Positions 1 through 9,112 of a stretch of DNA of 64,000 nucleotides are shown here, piece by piece (position 1 is the stretch's first letter; every line of letters starts with the position of its first letter). This DNA comes from CBDCWT01 sp965223305. GTDB lineage: Bacteria > Planctomycetota > Planctomycetia > Pirellulales > Pirellulaceae. The translations under genes were made by a program, and so were the position numbers. Below the pieces are notes generated by a model, which saw only the letters and a program-made list of their open reading frames with translations, did no database searches and was not told where the DNA came from. The stretch spans positions 124,001-188,000 of the forward strand of contig CBDCWT010000084.1 of NCBI GenBank assembly GCA_965223305.1, written 5' to 3'.

Positions 1-3000
1 TACAGTTGATGCTAAACGAACCGTAGCCCCATTCGCCCAATGGCTCGAACGTGTAGTTACAGGAACCCGAGGAACCTGGATGGTCGTCCTCGTCGATCTC
101 CGGAACGGTTTGCTCGCGATTCAGATCAAAGTCGAGGCCACCCAAGATCGGATCGGCGTTGTTCAACTGATCCGGTGTTTCGGGAGCTTCGTTCTCAGGT
201 GCGTTGAGCACCAACGCCAGGAAGATGCCGTGCGCGACTTCCTGGCCGTCCGTGACCTCGATGTCTAGGAAGAAGTCCGTGGTCACTTCATAGTCGATGG
301 GACCATTCACCGTGATCTGGCCGCTGGTCGGGTTGATCGCGAACAGATCATCGCCAATTCCTTCGCCGCTCGGTGTCTGCCCAGTGATCGAGAAGGTGAG
401 CTCATCACCGTCACCGTCGAACGCCTGGATCGGATCACCAACGAGCGTTAGACCCGGGAACAAGCTGTTTTCCACGACCGATCCAAACTGCTGAGCGGGC
501 ATCATACTCGGCGCATCGTTGAGGTTCCGCAGGTTGATCTCCACCGTAGCGGTCGTCGTCTGCGCTGTCTCTCGGAAAACGAAGGAGGTATGTCCCGCCT
601 CGAAATCGGGGATCAACGGTTGGTCGGTGACCGCGACAGCTAAGGTGCTCTGAGGCATTACGTCCGCGTCGAGATCGTCTGGATCGTTGACCGTAATCCT
701 CCCAGTGTCGTCAATCGCGTAGGCCGACTCCTCATCACCATCCAAGTTCGGATTGCCGCTGAGGATTTCGAAAGTCAGGGCATATCCCTCGGCGTCGTCG
801 GCGGTAAGTTGCCCGACCAGATCCCCAACCGCGACGTTGTCCAAGCCGTCGGCGTTTTCGTCGACCACGAATGCGTCAGTGCCGTTGGGATCGGACCGCA
901 GCTGGCCGCCTATCGCGCCCGCTGGCAGATTGAACACGAGGAAGAGAGTGTTGTCTTCGAGCAGCTCGGCTAATGCGTCTGCATCAAACGGCGTGTCGAG
1001 GAACTCGGGCTCGTCCTCTTCGCCAAACAGAGGATTGGGGCTCTGCGTCAGTTGATTCCAGACAAACAGAGGCATGTCGCCTGCGATGACCGGAATGTCT
1101 GTGACCAGTGCGTCGCCGGTGGGAGAATCGACATGGATCGATGCCGTGCCGTCTTCCGAGGAATCGGAGCCGCAGCCGAGGAACGCGAGACTGTTGTGGT
1201 CTGGCGAGAGCTGAGCAACGCAGTCACCCACCACGTCGCTGTCCGACAGCGGATCGAAGCCGGCCACATCGTTCTCGAGGTCGAAACTGAATCCTTGCTG
1301 AGTGCCCAGTTCGGGTGCCGAGTTGTCGTCGATATTGCGGATCACAATCATCACGGTTTCGGGTGCCGATACGGCGCCTTCGCCATCGGTGGCTTGAACC
1401 ACGATGTCAACTACGACGGTCGGCAGTTCGGTCTCAGGATCCCAGCCGTCCAGGTTCACCAGGGCATCGAAATCGTATAGTGCTTCATTGCCCGTGAAGA
1501 ATTGGCCCGTCGACGCGTCGATCGTAAACGCTCCCAGCTCCTCGCCGGCCGCGCTGACGTCGGTTTCCACTCCGTTGGACACAGCGGTTTGTGACAGGAT
1601 CTCGAACGTGCTGGTATCACCGTCATCCTGATCCGACCAGGTTAGGAAGAAGTCGTTTAAGAACGGAACTTCTGACACGGCCGCTCCGGGTGCAGCGTCT
1701 TCGTCAATAATCCCTAACTGATCCGGAGCAATCTCCGGCGGGTCATTCGAGTCACGCAGGTTGATCGTGGCGATTGCAGTGCCAGATAACGGCCCTTCGC
1801 CGTCATCAGTCACCGTAACTTCTAGACTGAACGTCGGCTGTTCTTCGAAGTCCATTGCAAACTGGTTGGCCACTGTGATCACGCCCGTGACGGGATCGAT
1901 CGCGAACGCGTCCCCAGGATTGCCACCGGTGATCGAAAACGTACCCGTTTGGGTCGCCGGAATCTGGCCGGGGAAGACCGGATCGGTGAAGGTTATCGTG
2001 CCGATCTCGAAGCCCACTTCTCGGTTCTCGGCGAAGGTCTGGCCCTCGCCAGGAGGGAAGGTTGCATCTTCGACCTCAGGCGGGTTGTTTTCCGTGAGGT
2101 TCTGCACGTGAATGTCGACTTCGATTGTCACCGATTTAGACGGGATGCCGTTGTCTTCAATCATCACGTTCGTGGTGATGATGGGGTTCACTTCATGATC
2201 CAGCGGTGCTGGATCGGCAACCGTCACCAGTCCGGTGGCAGCGTTGATCGCAAAGGTCGTCGTGTCACCAGGGCCAACGAAGGTATAAGTCAGTGTGTCG
2301 TCGTTCGGGTCCGAGGCAACAATCTGCCCGACAATGGCCCCGCCGGGACTGCCTTCGGCAACCGCCAGCGTCTGGTCTTCGGCAACCGGTTCATCGTTGA
2401 CATCCAGCACATTGACCGTGATCGTTGCCCTATCGGATAACATGTCTTCACCATCGTCTTTGACTTCGACAGTAAAGACGATCGGCTGATTGCCATTGAG
2501 CAGGTCCGCGGGATCTGTGACCGTCAGTTCGCCCGAAGCGGGGTCGATGCCGATCGGCTGAATGTCGTTGTCATTCAGGTCCACGTCGCCGACAAAACTG
2601 ACGATTGAGTAGGAAAGTGCGTCAGGCGGGTCGTCCGTATCGATCGCCTCGACCGTACCGATCACAAAGTCCAGCGCCGCATTCTCGGACACTTCGAATA
2701 CCTGATCGAGTACCAGCGGATGCAGGTTTTCGATGACGTTCAGCAAGTCCAGCGTAAACGTTGTGGTCGTGGACGCGGGATTCGAGATGGGATCTGGGTC
2801 ACCAGGATCTGTGTTGTCGTCGGTGACCGTGAAGCTGATTTCGAACGATTCCATCAACTCGAAATTCAAGTCGTGACTGTCTGCGACGGTCACTGTCCCG
2901 TCTGCTGCAATCGCGACTGGCTGGACCCCGTCGTTGTCCAGATCGTGTGCGGCGTTCGGGTTAAGAGAGAACGTTATCGACTGACCTGCGTCCTGGTCCG

Positions 3001-3877
3001 ATGCCGCCAGAACACCGACGACCGTCGAGTTCCCAGTGTTTTCCGGCAGCGTGAACGACTGGTCGGGGACCACAGGCGCGTCGTTTTGGTCCGTGACGTT
3101 GATGTCGATTGTCAAGTCGGTGAAGAACTCTCCCTGTCCGTCGTCGGTGACCCGCACGACCAACGGAAACAGCGGATTCGGGGCCCCTCCCTCAAAATCA
3201 ATGTCCCCAGTGTCGGCAACTGTAACCACACCTGTATTGGCGTCGATTGCAAAGGGTAGCGTCTCGTCGCCGTCCACATCGACGTTGCCGCCCCCGGGCA
3301 AGCTAAATACAAGGGAATCGCCCTCGGGATCCGAGGCGGTGATCGTAGCCACAACTGTACCGTTGGCCGAGTTCTCCGGGAGGTTGATCTCCTCTGGAAC
3401 GTCGATCACTGGTGGCGAGTTTTCGGGGGTGTCAGAAAGCGCTATCAGCTGCCGTTCTTCTGTGCAGCCGGTGTCGTCCTTGACCGTTACGAACAGCTCA
3501 AAGATGCGCATGGTCTCGAAGTCCATGTCGCCCTGGTCGTTGACCGTGATCTGGCCGTTCGTGGCGTCGAGTGCAAACGCCGGAGTTCCGTCGTTGTCCG
3601 GGTCAGCGTTGCCGCCCGTGATTTCGTAAACAAGATCGCCTTCTCCCTGCGGATGCTGGGTCGCGGCCACCGTCCCGACCAACGTACCGACAGGACTGTT
3701 CTCGGGCACACCGTAAAATCCAAGCAGGACCGTTGGATTGAAATCGCCCGCCAGAAGTCTGCGGTCTTCCAACGTCTCGACGTGGGCGCGAAACGAACCG
3801 TTTCGAAATCGCTTTCGGTCATGTTGGCGACGAGCAGACCGGATGCGCTCACGGAGCGCCTTCAAAGGATAACGCAT
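1..3877 (-). CDS. Giant cadherin-like repeat surface protein (5' part; runs off left edge)
   Basis: One open frame of 1292 codons runs from the ATG at 3877 (preceded by a purine-rich GGGGGAAGAGGC) to the left edge, so the C terminus is missing. The N terminus is basic, with no ordinary signal peptide, and reaches LEDRRLLAG near residues 37-45. This resembles the LEPR-XLL type N-terminal motif of large planctomycete secreted proteins, and a related motif begins the protein at 20189. After it come about nine repeats of 100-130 residues with cadherin-like features: PENS-x-G-T near the start, ASDPEGD-type calcium sites, FAID-x-x-TG-x-ITV, LDFE, and VTDDG followed by NDPP linkers. The composition is very acidic. 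The likely role is calcium-dependent adhesion or a cell-surface structure; this is inferred from the fold family only. Confidence 0.85.
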   Translation of the reverse strand, partial: MRYPLKALRERIRSARRQHDRKRFRNGSFRAHVETLEDRRLLAGDFNPTVLLGFYGVPENSPVGTLVGTVAATQHPQGEGDLVYEITGGNADPDNDGTPAFALDATNGQITVNDQGDMDFETMRIFELFVTVKDDTGCTEERQLIALSDTPENSPPVIDVPEEINLPENSANGTVVATITASDPEGDSLVFSLPGGGNVDVDGDETLPFAIDANTGVVTVADTGDIDFEGGAPNPLFPLVVRVTDDGQGEFFTDLTIDINVTDQNDAPVVPDQSFTLPENTGNSTVVGVLAASDQDAGQSITFSLNPNAAHDLDNDGVQPVAIAADGTVTVADSHDLNFELMESFEISFTVTDDNTDPGDPDPISNPASTTTTFTLDLLNVIENLHPLVLDQVFEVSENAALDFVIGTVEAIDTDDPPDALSYSIVSFVGDVDLNDNDIQPIGIDPASGELTVTDPADLLNGNQPIVFTVEVKDDGEDMLSDRATITVNVLDVNDEPVAEDQTLAVAEGSPGGAIVGQIVASDPNDDTLTYTFVGPGDTTTFAINAATGLVTVADPAPLDHEVNPIITTNVMIEDNGIPSKSVTIEVDIHVQNLTENNPPEVEDATFPPGEGQTFAENREVGFEIGTITFTDPVFPGQIPATQTGTFSITGGNPGDAFAIDPVTGVITVANQFAMDFEEQPTFSLEVTVTDDGEGPLSGTAIATINLRDSNDPPEIAPDQLGIIDEDAAPGAAVSEVPFLNDFFLTWSDQDDGDTSTFEILSQTAVSNGVETDVSAAGEELGAFTIDASTGQFFTGNEALYDFDALVNLDGWDPETELPTVVVDIVVQATDGEGAVSAPETVMIVIRNIDDNSAPELGTQQGFSFDLENDVAGFDPLSDSDVVGDCVAQLSPDHNSLAFLGCGSDSSEDGTASIHVDSPTGDALVTDIPVIAGDMPLFVWNQLTQSPNPLFGEEDEPEFLDTPFDADALAELLEDNTLFLVFNLPAGAIGGQLRSDPNGTDAFVVDENADGLDNVAVGDLVGQLTADDAEGYALTFEILSGNPNLDGDEESAYAIDDTGRITVNDPDDLDADVMPQSTLAVAVTDQPLIPDFEAGHTSFVFRETAQTTTATVEINLRNLNDAPSMMPAQQFGSVVENSLFPGLTLVGDPIQAFDGDGDELTFSITGQTPSGEGIGDDLFAINPTSGQITVNGPIDYEVTTDFFLDIEVTDGQEVAHGIFLALVLNAPENEAPETPDQLNNADPILGGLDFDLNREQTVPEIDEDDHPGSSGSCNYTFEPLGEWGYGSFSINC

Positions 3878-4705
3878 GCCTCTTCCCCCTAGTGAGCAGA
3901 GAAAACCTGTGGACGTTGGTTTTTTTGATTGTCAGAAAAAGACTTGAAAGTCGCTCAGCTAATTACCAGTTTGTCTACGCACTTTAACGAAGTAACGACG
4001 ACGATACACCACAAAAGGACTGTAGTCAACTGATTTATCCCTCAATACTAATTCAAACAACATAGCCATGTCACCCGATTTTTTTAGAAGATCCTGAAAA
4101 ATCGCGACCGTGTTGCGTCTCGGACATTTGGCTGTTTGCATCACCTCAGACGCTGCTTTGTGAAGTCCGCAACATTCAAGAGCGAAAAGGCTTACGTCCG
4201 TGGCACCGGTTACATTGGGGGTCCCTTCGCACCGGCCGCGGCGGTTGTCGATCGGCGGCTCGAAGCGAGAAACACGGTCTATTTGCTGGAAATTAATCGT
4301 TGACTCGAAGGCCCCTCGTGTCTAAGGCGAGATTGGCGAGCATGAGTACAATAAAAAGACTCGCGTGTTTAGTCAATTTGGTCGCAATGGTGAATTGTGG
4401 AGGATTCTGCTGGATCGCCAGCTTGTCCAGTCACGTGTGGAAGCGCCACCTCAGAAAATTTCGCCAACCCTCTGCCAGTTTGCTGTTTCGTGGTTCTGGT
4501 TGCTTTGCCCCACCGCAATCGCTGTTGAAAAAAGAGCCATCGCCAGTCGCAACGCGTCTCCGAGACACACCGTCCTGGCGATGACTGCCCTAGCAGCCCG
4601 TTGACTTTCTCGACGCGCCACCGCGTCAGATAATGTGATGCGGTATCGGCGGCCTAAGTCGCCGATTTGCAATCGCGAAGAAACGTTGTTCCAAGCTTGG
4701 CGAGG

Positions 4706-4732
4706 TTGAAAGCGCCCGGAGGGCGCTTTCAA
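4706..4732. repeat. Perfect 12-bp inverted repeat (hairpin)
   Basis: TTGAAAGCGCCC and GGGCGCTTTCAA are perfect inverted copies separated by GGA. There is no T-run on either side, so this is more like a REP-type hairpin than an intrinsic terminator. It sits 5 bp left of the 180-bp palindromic repeat. Confidence 0.7.
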
Positions 4733-4737
4733 CAGGC

Positions 4738-4917
4738 TAGCCCGAATTATTCATGAGCGATCTGCTGCGAGGTCGTAAGTCCATCCGTGGCTTCGTCATG
4801 CTTCACAATTCTCCCTCGACGTATTGCTTCAATACGCCTGCGGGAGAATTGCTCGCCTTCCTTGCCACGAAAGTACTTACAACCTCTCGCGACGATCTTC
4901 ATGAATAATCCGGGCTA
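4738..4917 (+). repeat. 180-bp whole-element palindromic repeat, copy 1
   Basis: Starts TAGCCCGAATTATTCATGA and ends with its imperfect inverse TCATGAATAATCCGGGCTA. The two halves are complementary along nearly their whole length, with internal bulges. The centre is CGTATTGCTTCAATACG, so the element would fold into one long hairpin. Near-identical copies lie at 15782-15961 (opposite orientation) and 45124-45303. It encodes no protein. TA at both ends would fit a Tc1/mariner or IS630-like TA target duplication, which makes a MITE the most likely identity (inference). Confidence 0.85.
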
Positions 4918-5026
4918 GACCTTCACCGTAGTCTGTTTTGGAAATGCTGGCGACGATTTGGTGGGGTGCGCCGCAGGTCTCGCTGTTGAGCACCGCTCTT
5001 GGTCAGCTCGAATCAAGAGTCTCGCG

Positions 5027-5716
5027 TCAAGAGTTTCGCGACGCGCCGGCGTCGAGCAGGATCTGGAGCACTTCGTCCAGCACGCCGGCCTGGCTTGGGT
5101 GAGCGCTCGAAGTCAGCAGAGCGATGGGTGTGGAGCCGCCGTATATCTCGGCAGTTGCATTCACGTCAGCTCCCGCCTCGATCAGCAGTCGTGTCACATC
5201 GGCCAAGTTCAAGGGTACTCTTTGGCGATGCGTCTCGATACCGTTGGAACCGACATAGTGCAGCAGAGTCGCACGATGTCCAAAACGCGACCGTTCGCGG
5301 ACGAGCGACGGCTTGCCGTCGAGCAACTGCCGCAGGCGTTCGACATCTCCATCCACAAGCGCGTCGACGGCGAACTCAAACTCCGCATCGGGTGGTTCGA
5401 GACCCTGCTTTTGCACGTCCGACCAAGCTGTGAAGCCGTATTCTCGCGCGATTGTCAGGCGCGCATCCGCAAGTGTGAAATCGCTGCGCATGATCTCTTC
5501 AGCCGGGAGGCCTACCAACTCTGGGTGCCAACACTTGATATGCGTGGCGACGGCTGAGTTGCCAGCCCCGTGAGCCTCGAAGATCCGCCCCGCTTGTCGG
5601 TCAAGTTGCTCTTCGATCGGAAGTTGACGGAACTGATCGGTAAACAGGTCCTGGTGGAGTCGTCGTACCTCTCGCACCTCTTCGCAGACATAGACCTTCA
5701 CGCTCGGCTCGCTCAT
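5027..5716 (-). CDS. Ankyrin-repeat protein
   Basis: About 229 residues from ATG 5716 (MSEPSVKV); an upstream in-frame start at 5803 adds a 29-residue stretch that looks non-coding. The middle has the motif LADARLTIAREYGFTAWSDV, seen in bacterial proteins with a short helical domain before ankyrin repeats. The C-terminal half carries ankyrin-type segments, with ATLLHYVGSNG, DVTRLLIEAGADVNA and EVLQILLDAGA as helix-loop signatures. No signal peptide is evident with this start, so it is probably cytoplasmic. Ankyrin repeats mediate protein-protein contacts; the partner is unknown. It is a single-gene unit and its neighbours suggest no pathway. Confidence 0.75.
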   Translation of the reverse strand: MSEPSVKVYVCEEVREVRRLHQDLFTDQFRQLPIEEQLDRQAGRIFEAHGAGNSAVATHIKCWHPELVGLPAEEIMRSDFTLADARLTIAREYGFTAWSDVQKQGLEPPDAEFEFAVDALVDGDVERLRQLLDGKPSLVRERSRFGHRATLLHYVGSNGIETHRQRVPLNLADVTRLLIEAGADVNATAEIYGGSTPIALLTSSAHPSQAGVLDEVLQILLDAGASRNS

Positions 5717-6124
5717 GGTGACTCGATCGGCGGTTTTTAGGATGCGGATACCGAGCGCGAGAGTAGCAAGGCTAAGGGACTTGTTCACAGTGCCTTGGTT
5801 CATTCGCTGTCGGCAACCGGCTTGTCAAACACTGGCGCTCATCCTACCTCGAAGTGCGCGTTTGAAGTACGCGGTCGTGGCAGCCAGCGAAAAGGGGCCG
5901 CGAAATTGTGGCGGACTTCCAATCGATTTGAAGCTCTCAGTTAGTAGAAGCTAAGACGTTGTAGGTTGAGCGGTAGTTCGTCCCTCTTGCCCAACGCGGC
6001 GAGGATTTCTTGTAGCCGAATTCGCCAGAATTCGGACGAATCGGCAGACCACCAAACTCTGGCGAGTTCGGCTACGATCGGACAGCGGCGGAACGTCGAG
6101 GAAAGTCAGGAGAGACCCAGGCCT
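5717..6124. other. Divergent intergenic region with one 62-bp repeat
   Basis: Lies between the leftward ankyrin gene and the rightward DUF1559 gene, so it should contain both promoters, though none is convincing by eye. It contains a full copy of the 62-bp palindromic repeat at 6013-6074. AGGAGA at about 6108 is a probable ribosome binding site for the DUF1559 gene. Confidence 0.5.
6013..6074. repeat. 62-bp imperfect palindrome (REP-like), full copy
   Basis: TAGCCGAATTCGCCAGAAT on the left and CTCTGGCGAGTTCGGCTA on the right are near-perfect inverted arms; the middle holds GACGAATCGGCAG. The same element occurs complete at 15558-15611 (shorter), 45544-45641 (amplified), 45856-45917, 57551-57612 and 60296-60357. 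Left halves occur at 15079, 15419, 20057, 57846 and 63791. Confidence 0.85.
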
Positions 6125-6991
6125 ATGATCAAACTGTGCAAGATCAGACGACTCACTGGCACCTTACGAGGCGGTTTTACGTTGGTCGAGCTACTCGTGG
6201 TGATTGCGATTGTCGGAATCGTCGCTTCATTGACGGCTCCGGCGGTGCAAGCCACCCGAGAAACCGCCCGGCGGATCCAGTGTCAGAATCACCTCAAGCA
6301 GATCGGGCTTGCTTTTCACCAGCACCACGAGACGTTTGGCTTCTTCCCGTCTGGTGGTTGGAGGTGGAATACACCGCCGACCTACGAGCACGGTGCCCCC
6401 CAGGTGGGCGGCGCACAGCGAGCGGGTTGGGGATTTCAGGTTCTCCCTTTCTTAGAGGCACGTGCGGCGTACGATGCCGGCGCCGAGACGGCGGTCGGTA
6501 CTCCCATCCCGACGATGTTCTGCCCTTCCCGGCGTTCGCCCCAAACGGTGCAGATGCAGGACATCTACGAGCCACCTCTCACCGGGACCCTGATCCGTCA
6601 TGCGCTTTGCGACTACGCCGCCAGCAACCGGGACGGGACCGGCCCCGTGCAGCGTTTCAAACCGCTGCGCTTTGCTGATATTCGGGACGGCGCATCCAAC
6701 ACGCTGCTGGTGGGGGAAAAGCGACTTAACAAGACGTTTCTCGGTCAGCCGCAAGACGACGACAACGAGGGTTACACGGCAGGCTGGAACGAAGACACGA
6801 TTCGGCGAACCGACCAGTCACCTGCGCCCGATTATGCAGCTCCAAAAGGTGACGGCGGCAAGTTGTTTGGTGGACCGCATCCCGGCACGGTTCAGTTTGT
6901 CTTCGTCGACGGGTCGGTCCAGTCGATCGCCTACTCCATCGATTCGGACATGTTTGAATCGATGGGACATCGTCACGACGGTTTCCCATGA
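6125..6991 (+). CDS. DUF1559 family protein with type IV pilin-like N terminus
   Basis: 288 residues from ATG 6125, preceded by AGGAGA. Longer upstream frames cross the 62-bp repeat and are rejected. The N terminus has a prepilin peptidase site, RGG|FTLVELLVVIAIVGIVA, with cleavage after Gly17 and Glu at mature position 5, followed by a hydrophobic helix. Further on are CQNHLKQIGLAFHQHHE and, at the C terminus, a GGPHPGTVQFVFVDGSV block; both are hallmarks of DUF1559 (SBP_bac_10), a family greatly expanded in planctomycetes. It is probably exported and assembled or anchored like a pseudopilin. Its precise function is not known. Confidence 0.93.
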   Translation: MIKLCKIRRLTGTLRGGFTLVELLVVIAIVGIVASLTAPAVQATRETARRIQCQNHLKQIGLAFHQHHETFGFFPSGGWRWNTPPTYEHGAPQVGGAQRAGWGFQVLPFLEARAAYDAGAETAVGTPIPTMFCPSRRSPQTVQMQDIYEPPLTGTLIRHALCDYAASNRDGTGPVQRFKPLRFADIRDGASNTLLVGEKRLNKTFLGQPQDDDNEGYTAGWNEDTIRRTDQSPAPDYAAPKGDGGKLFGGPHPGTVQFVFVDGSVQSIAYSIDSDMFESMGHRHDGFP

Positions 6992-7002
6992 ACACAAAGT
7001 AG

Positions 7003-7200
7003 CAGGCACGCTCCGCGTGCCGTCCGCCACCATGAACACAAAGTAACTCAGCACTTACAAACACAGCTGGCACAACACTTTTGTGCGAATCGCTAGTCGT
7101 TGTTCTAGCGGAGCGGGTGTGCGTGGCGTCAGGTTACGGCACACGGAGTGTGCCTACTACGATCAGGGGTTACGGCACACGGAGTGTGCCTACTACTTTA
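7003..7200. repeat. Cluster of GGCACACGGAGTGTGCC hairpin repeats
   Basis: Three copies of a short palindromic repeat: GGCACGCTCCGCGTGCC at about 7008-7025, and GGCACACGGAGTGTGCC followed by TACTAC near 7139 and 7173. The two right-hand copies are direct repeats about 34 bp apart. The same family recurs at 24832-24920 and 39605-39640. It fills the gap between the DUF1559 and HEAT-repeat genes. Confidence 0.8.
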
Positions 7201-7245
7201 GATTTTGGCACGGAGCGTTCCCACTGCTTTGCTTTAGGAGTAGCG

Positions 7246-7809
7246 ATGCGAACACGAATCGGGCTATGGCTGATCGCGACGTGGGTTACAGCCGTGCTGA
7301 GCGGCTGCGGCAAGTCGCCCGTCCAGGAGCTGGCCGCCGACTTAGCGGATCGTGACGCCAGGGTCCGCTACAAGGCTGTCAAAGCGCTCGAAGAACTCGG
7401 CCCCGAAGCAGCGCCGGCCGTCTCGGGCCTCGCGGAGTTGCTGCACGACAGCGACCCCAAGATCCGATCGCGCGCCGCCAAGGCGCTGTCCAAAGTCGGC
7501 TCGCAGGCTCGCAACGCGGCGGTGTTGCTGGGCAGGTCTTTGAACGACCCTGAATCTGACGTGCGCTACTATGCAGCCAAGTCGCTGAGCATGTTCGGCG
7601 AGGACGCGCTGCCGGCCCTTGGCTTCCTCAGGCAGGCAACGCACGATCCGAACCCGCAGGTTCGATATTACGCCCTTAAAACACTTGGAAAGATCGGGCC
7701 GGGCGCGGAGGGCGCCCTGCCCGAGGTTAATCATGCCTTAGCCGATCGGGACGAAGCGGTTCGCGACGCGGCGCAGGCGGCACTGAACAAGATCGCCAAA
7801 CCCTCGTAG
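7246..7809 (+). CDS. HEAT-repeat lipoprotein
   Basis: 187 residues from ATG 7246 with AGGAG 5 bp upstream. The N terminus (MRTRIGLWLIATWVTAVLSGC) is a lipoprotein signal with a VLSGC lipobox, so Cys21 is the likely acylated residue. The rest is about four HEAT/PBS-lyase-type repeats of 35-37 residues, each with a pattern like DPxxxVRYxAxKAL-x-x-xG and an intervening ALPxL helix. The protein is probably membrane-anchored on the periplasmic side and acts in protein-protein contacts. Longer in-frame upstream starts run through the hairpin repeats and are unlikely. No enzymatic motif is seen. Confidence 0.85.
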   Translation: MRTRIGLWLIATWVTAVLSGCGKSPVQELAADLADRDARVRYKAVKALEELGPEAAPAVSGLAELLHDSDPKIRSRAAKALSKVGSQARNAAVLLGRSLNDPESDVRYYAAKSLSMFGEDALPALGFLRQATHDPNPQVRYYALKTLGKIGPGAEGALPEVNHALADRDEAVRDAAQAALNKIAKPS

Positions 7810-7870
7810 CCTGCTCTCGCCAGGGCGCGCCTTAGTCGAGATCGATCGTATTTTCTGTGCGGAAGGGACC

Positions 7871-9112
7871 ATGTCGGCGAACGTCATTCACCGCGTCGGA
7901 TATATCCTCAAGCGATACCCGAGGTACTCGGAGACCTTCGTCGTGAACGAGATTCTCGCTCACGAGGCCGCCGGCTTGGACATCGAGATCTTCGCATTGC
8001 GTCCGCCCGCGGACACGCACTTCCAGGACGGCATTTCTCGCGTCCGGGCAGCGGTACACTATCTGCCGTCAAGCGTTTCCAAGACGACTTCCTTTTGGAC
8101 CGCAGTACGGCAGGCAAGCGCGGAGTTGCCAAACTTCTGGACGCGGTTTGCGGTGGCTTTAGAGTCGAACGCGTTAGACGTGTATCAGGCCGTGTGCCTC
8201 GCTCAGCAGATACACCAGCGGCAGCTTACTCACATCCATGCCCATTTTGCTACGAGCGCTACCACCGTCGCGCGCCTGGCCGCTTGGCTCGCTGGAATCC
8301 CCTACACGTTCACCGCGCACGCCAAAGACATTTTTCACGAGGACGTCGAGCGCGGAGATCTGTCGCTGAAACTCCGCGACGCTGCGGCGGTTGTCACGGT
8401 GAGTGACTACAACGTCGACTTTTTGCGGCGCGAGTACGGTGCATCCGCAGACAAGGTTGTGCGCGTTTTCAACGGTCTCGAGCTGCAGGACTTCCCCTAC
8501 TTGCCTCGCCGCGACGGGCCCCGCCGCATCGTCTCAGTCGGCCGGCTGGTCGAGAAAAAAGGTTTCTCGGTACTGATCGACGCCTGTGCTCTGTTGCTTG
8601 AGCGGGGCTGTGAATTCGACTGTCAGATCGTCGGCGAGGGCGAGTTGGAGGAGACGTTGCGCGATCACATCAGGCGACTGGGCCTGGAAAGACGTGTCAT
8701 CCTCGTGGGCCCTCGCCCGCAACGGGAGGTGATTGGGCTACTCCGCAAGGCGACGGTATTTGCCGCGCCGTGTATTGTCGGTGGCGATGGGAATCGGGAC
8801 GGACTTCCGACTGTGCTGCTGGAAGCGATGGCCGTGGGGACACCGTGCATTTCCACCGATGTCACTGGGATTCCCGAAGTCGTCCAAGATGGCGTAACGG
8901 GGTTGATCGCGAGGCAAGGTGATGCCGAGTCGCTGGCCGGGGGTCTGCAGCGTCTGCTTGCGGACGAGAGTTTACGTGTTCAGCTGGCCGAGCGGGCCCG
9001 CACGCTGATCCAAGAGCAGTTTGACGTCCATTCTAATGCGGCTGAAATACGAGAGTTGATTTTCAATAACTCCGCGCCCGTCCCTCTTCGGCAACTTGCA
9101 GGAGTTTCTTGA
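7871..9112 (+). CDS. GT4 family glycosyltransferase
   Basis: 413 residues with GGAAGGG just before ATG 7871. It has a GT-B fold layout: an N-terminal acceptor domain (VGYILKRYPRYSETFVVNEI, then HIHAHFAT and PYTFTAHAKDIF) and a C-terminal nucleotide-sugar domain. The latter has RIVSVGRLVEKKGF, the conserved GDGNRDGLPTVLLEAMAVG region (an E-x7-E type motif) and GVTGLIA. It transfers a sugar from a nucleotide sugar to an unidentified acceptor in the cytoplasm. The stop codon overlaps the next gene's ATG (TGATG), so the two are almost certainly co-translated. It starts a five-gene cluster with an ABC exporter. Confidence 0.9.
   Translation: MSANVIHRVGYILKRYPRYSETFVVNEILAHEAAGLDIEIFALRPPADTHFQDGISRVRAAVHYLPSSVSKTTSFWTAVRQASAELPNFWTRFAVALESNALDVYQAVCLAQQIHQRQLTHIHAHFATSATTVARLAAWLAGIPYTFTAHAKDIFHEDVERGDLSLKLRDAAAVVTVSDYNVDFLRREYGASADKVVRVFNGLELQDFPYLPRRDGPRRIVSVGRLVEKKGFSVLIDACALLLERGCEFDCQIVGEGELEETLRDHIRRLGLERRVILVGPRPQREVIGLLRKATVFAAPCIVGGDGNRDGLPTVLLEAMAVGTPCISTDVTGIPEVVQDGVTGLIARQGDAESLAGGLQRLLADESLRVQLAERARTLIQEQFDVHSNAAEIRELIFNNSAPVPLRQLAGVS

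Larger units (their letters stand above)
3878..5026. other. Gap without recognised gene
   Basis: About 1.15 kb between the start of the cadherin-like gene and the 3' end of the ankyrin gene. Bases 3895-4150 are clearly AT-richer than their surroundings and probably hold the promoter of the leftward cadherin-like gene, but I found no convincing -35/-10 pair. Bases 4150-4700 show only short frames without ribosome binding sites or recognisable domains. The right part holds a 12-bp hairpin and one 180-bp repeat, listed separately. Confidence 0.5.

Noticed and set aside
3959..4144. 61-codon minus-strand frame in the AT-rich gap
   Set aside because: No recognisable domain, a ribosome-like GAGG too close to the start, and composition unlike neighbouring genes; probably chance or promoter sequence.
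4300..4735. Overlapping frames of 79-94 codons on both strands
   Set aside because: No ribosome sites, no family resemblance, and mutually incompatible frames; treated as non-coding.
4738..4917. 180-bp repeat as a CRISPR or attachment site
   Set aside because: No regular short direct repeats with spacers, no cas or integrase genes, and the element is self-complementary and dispersed.
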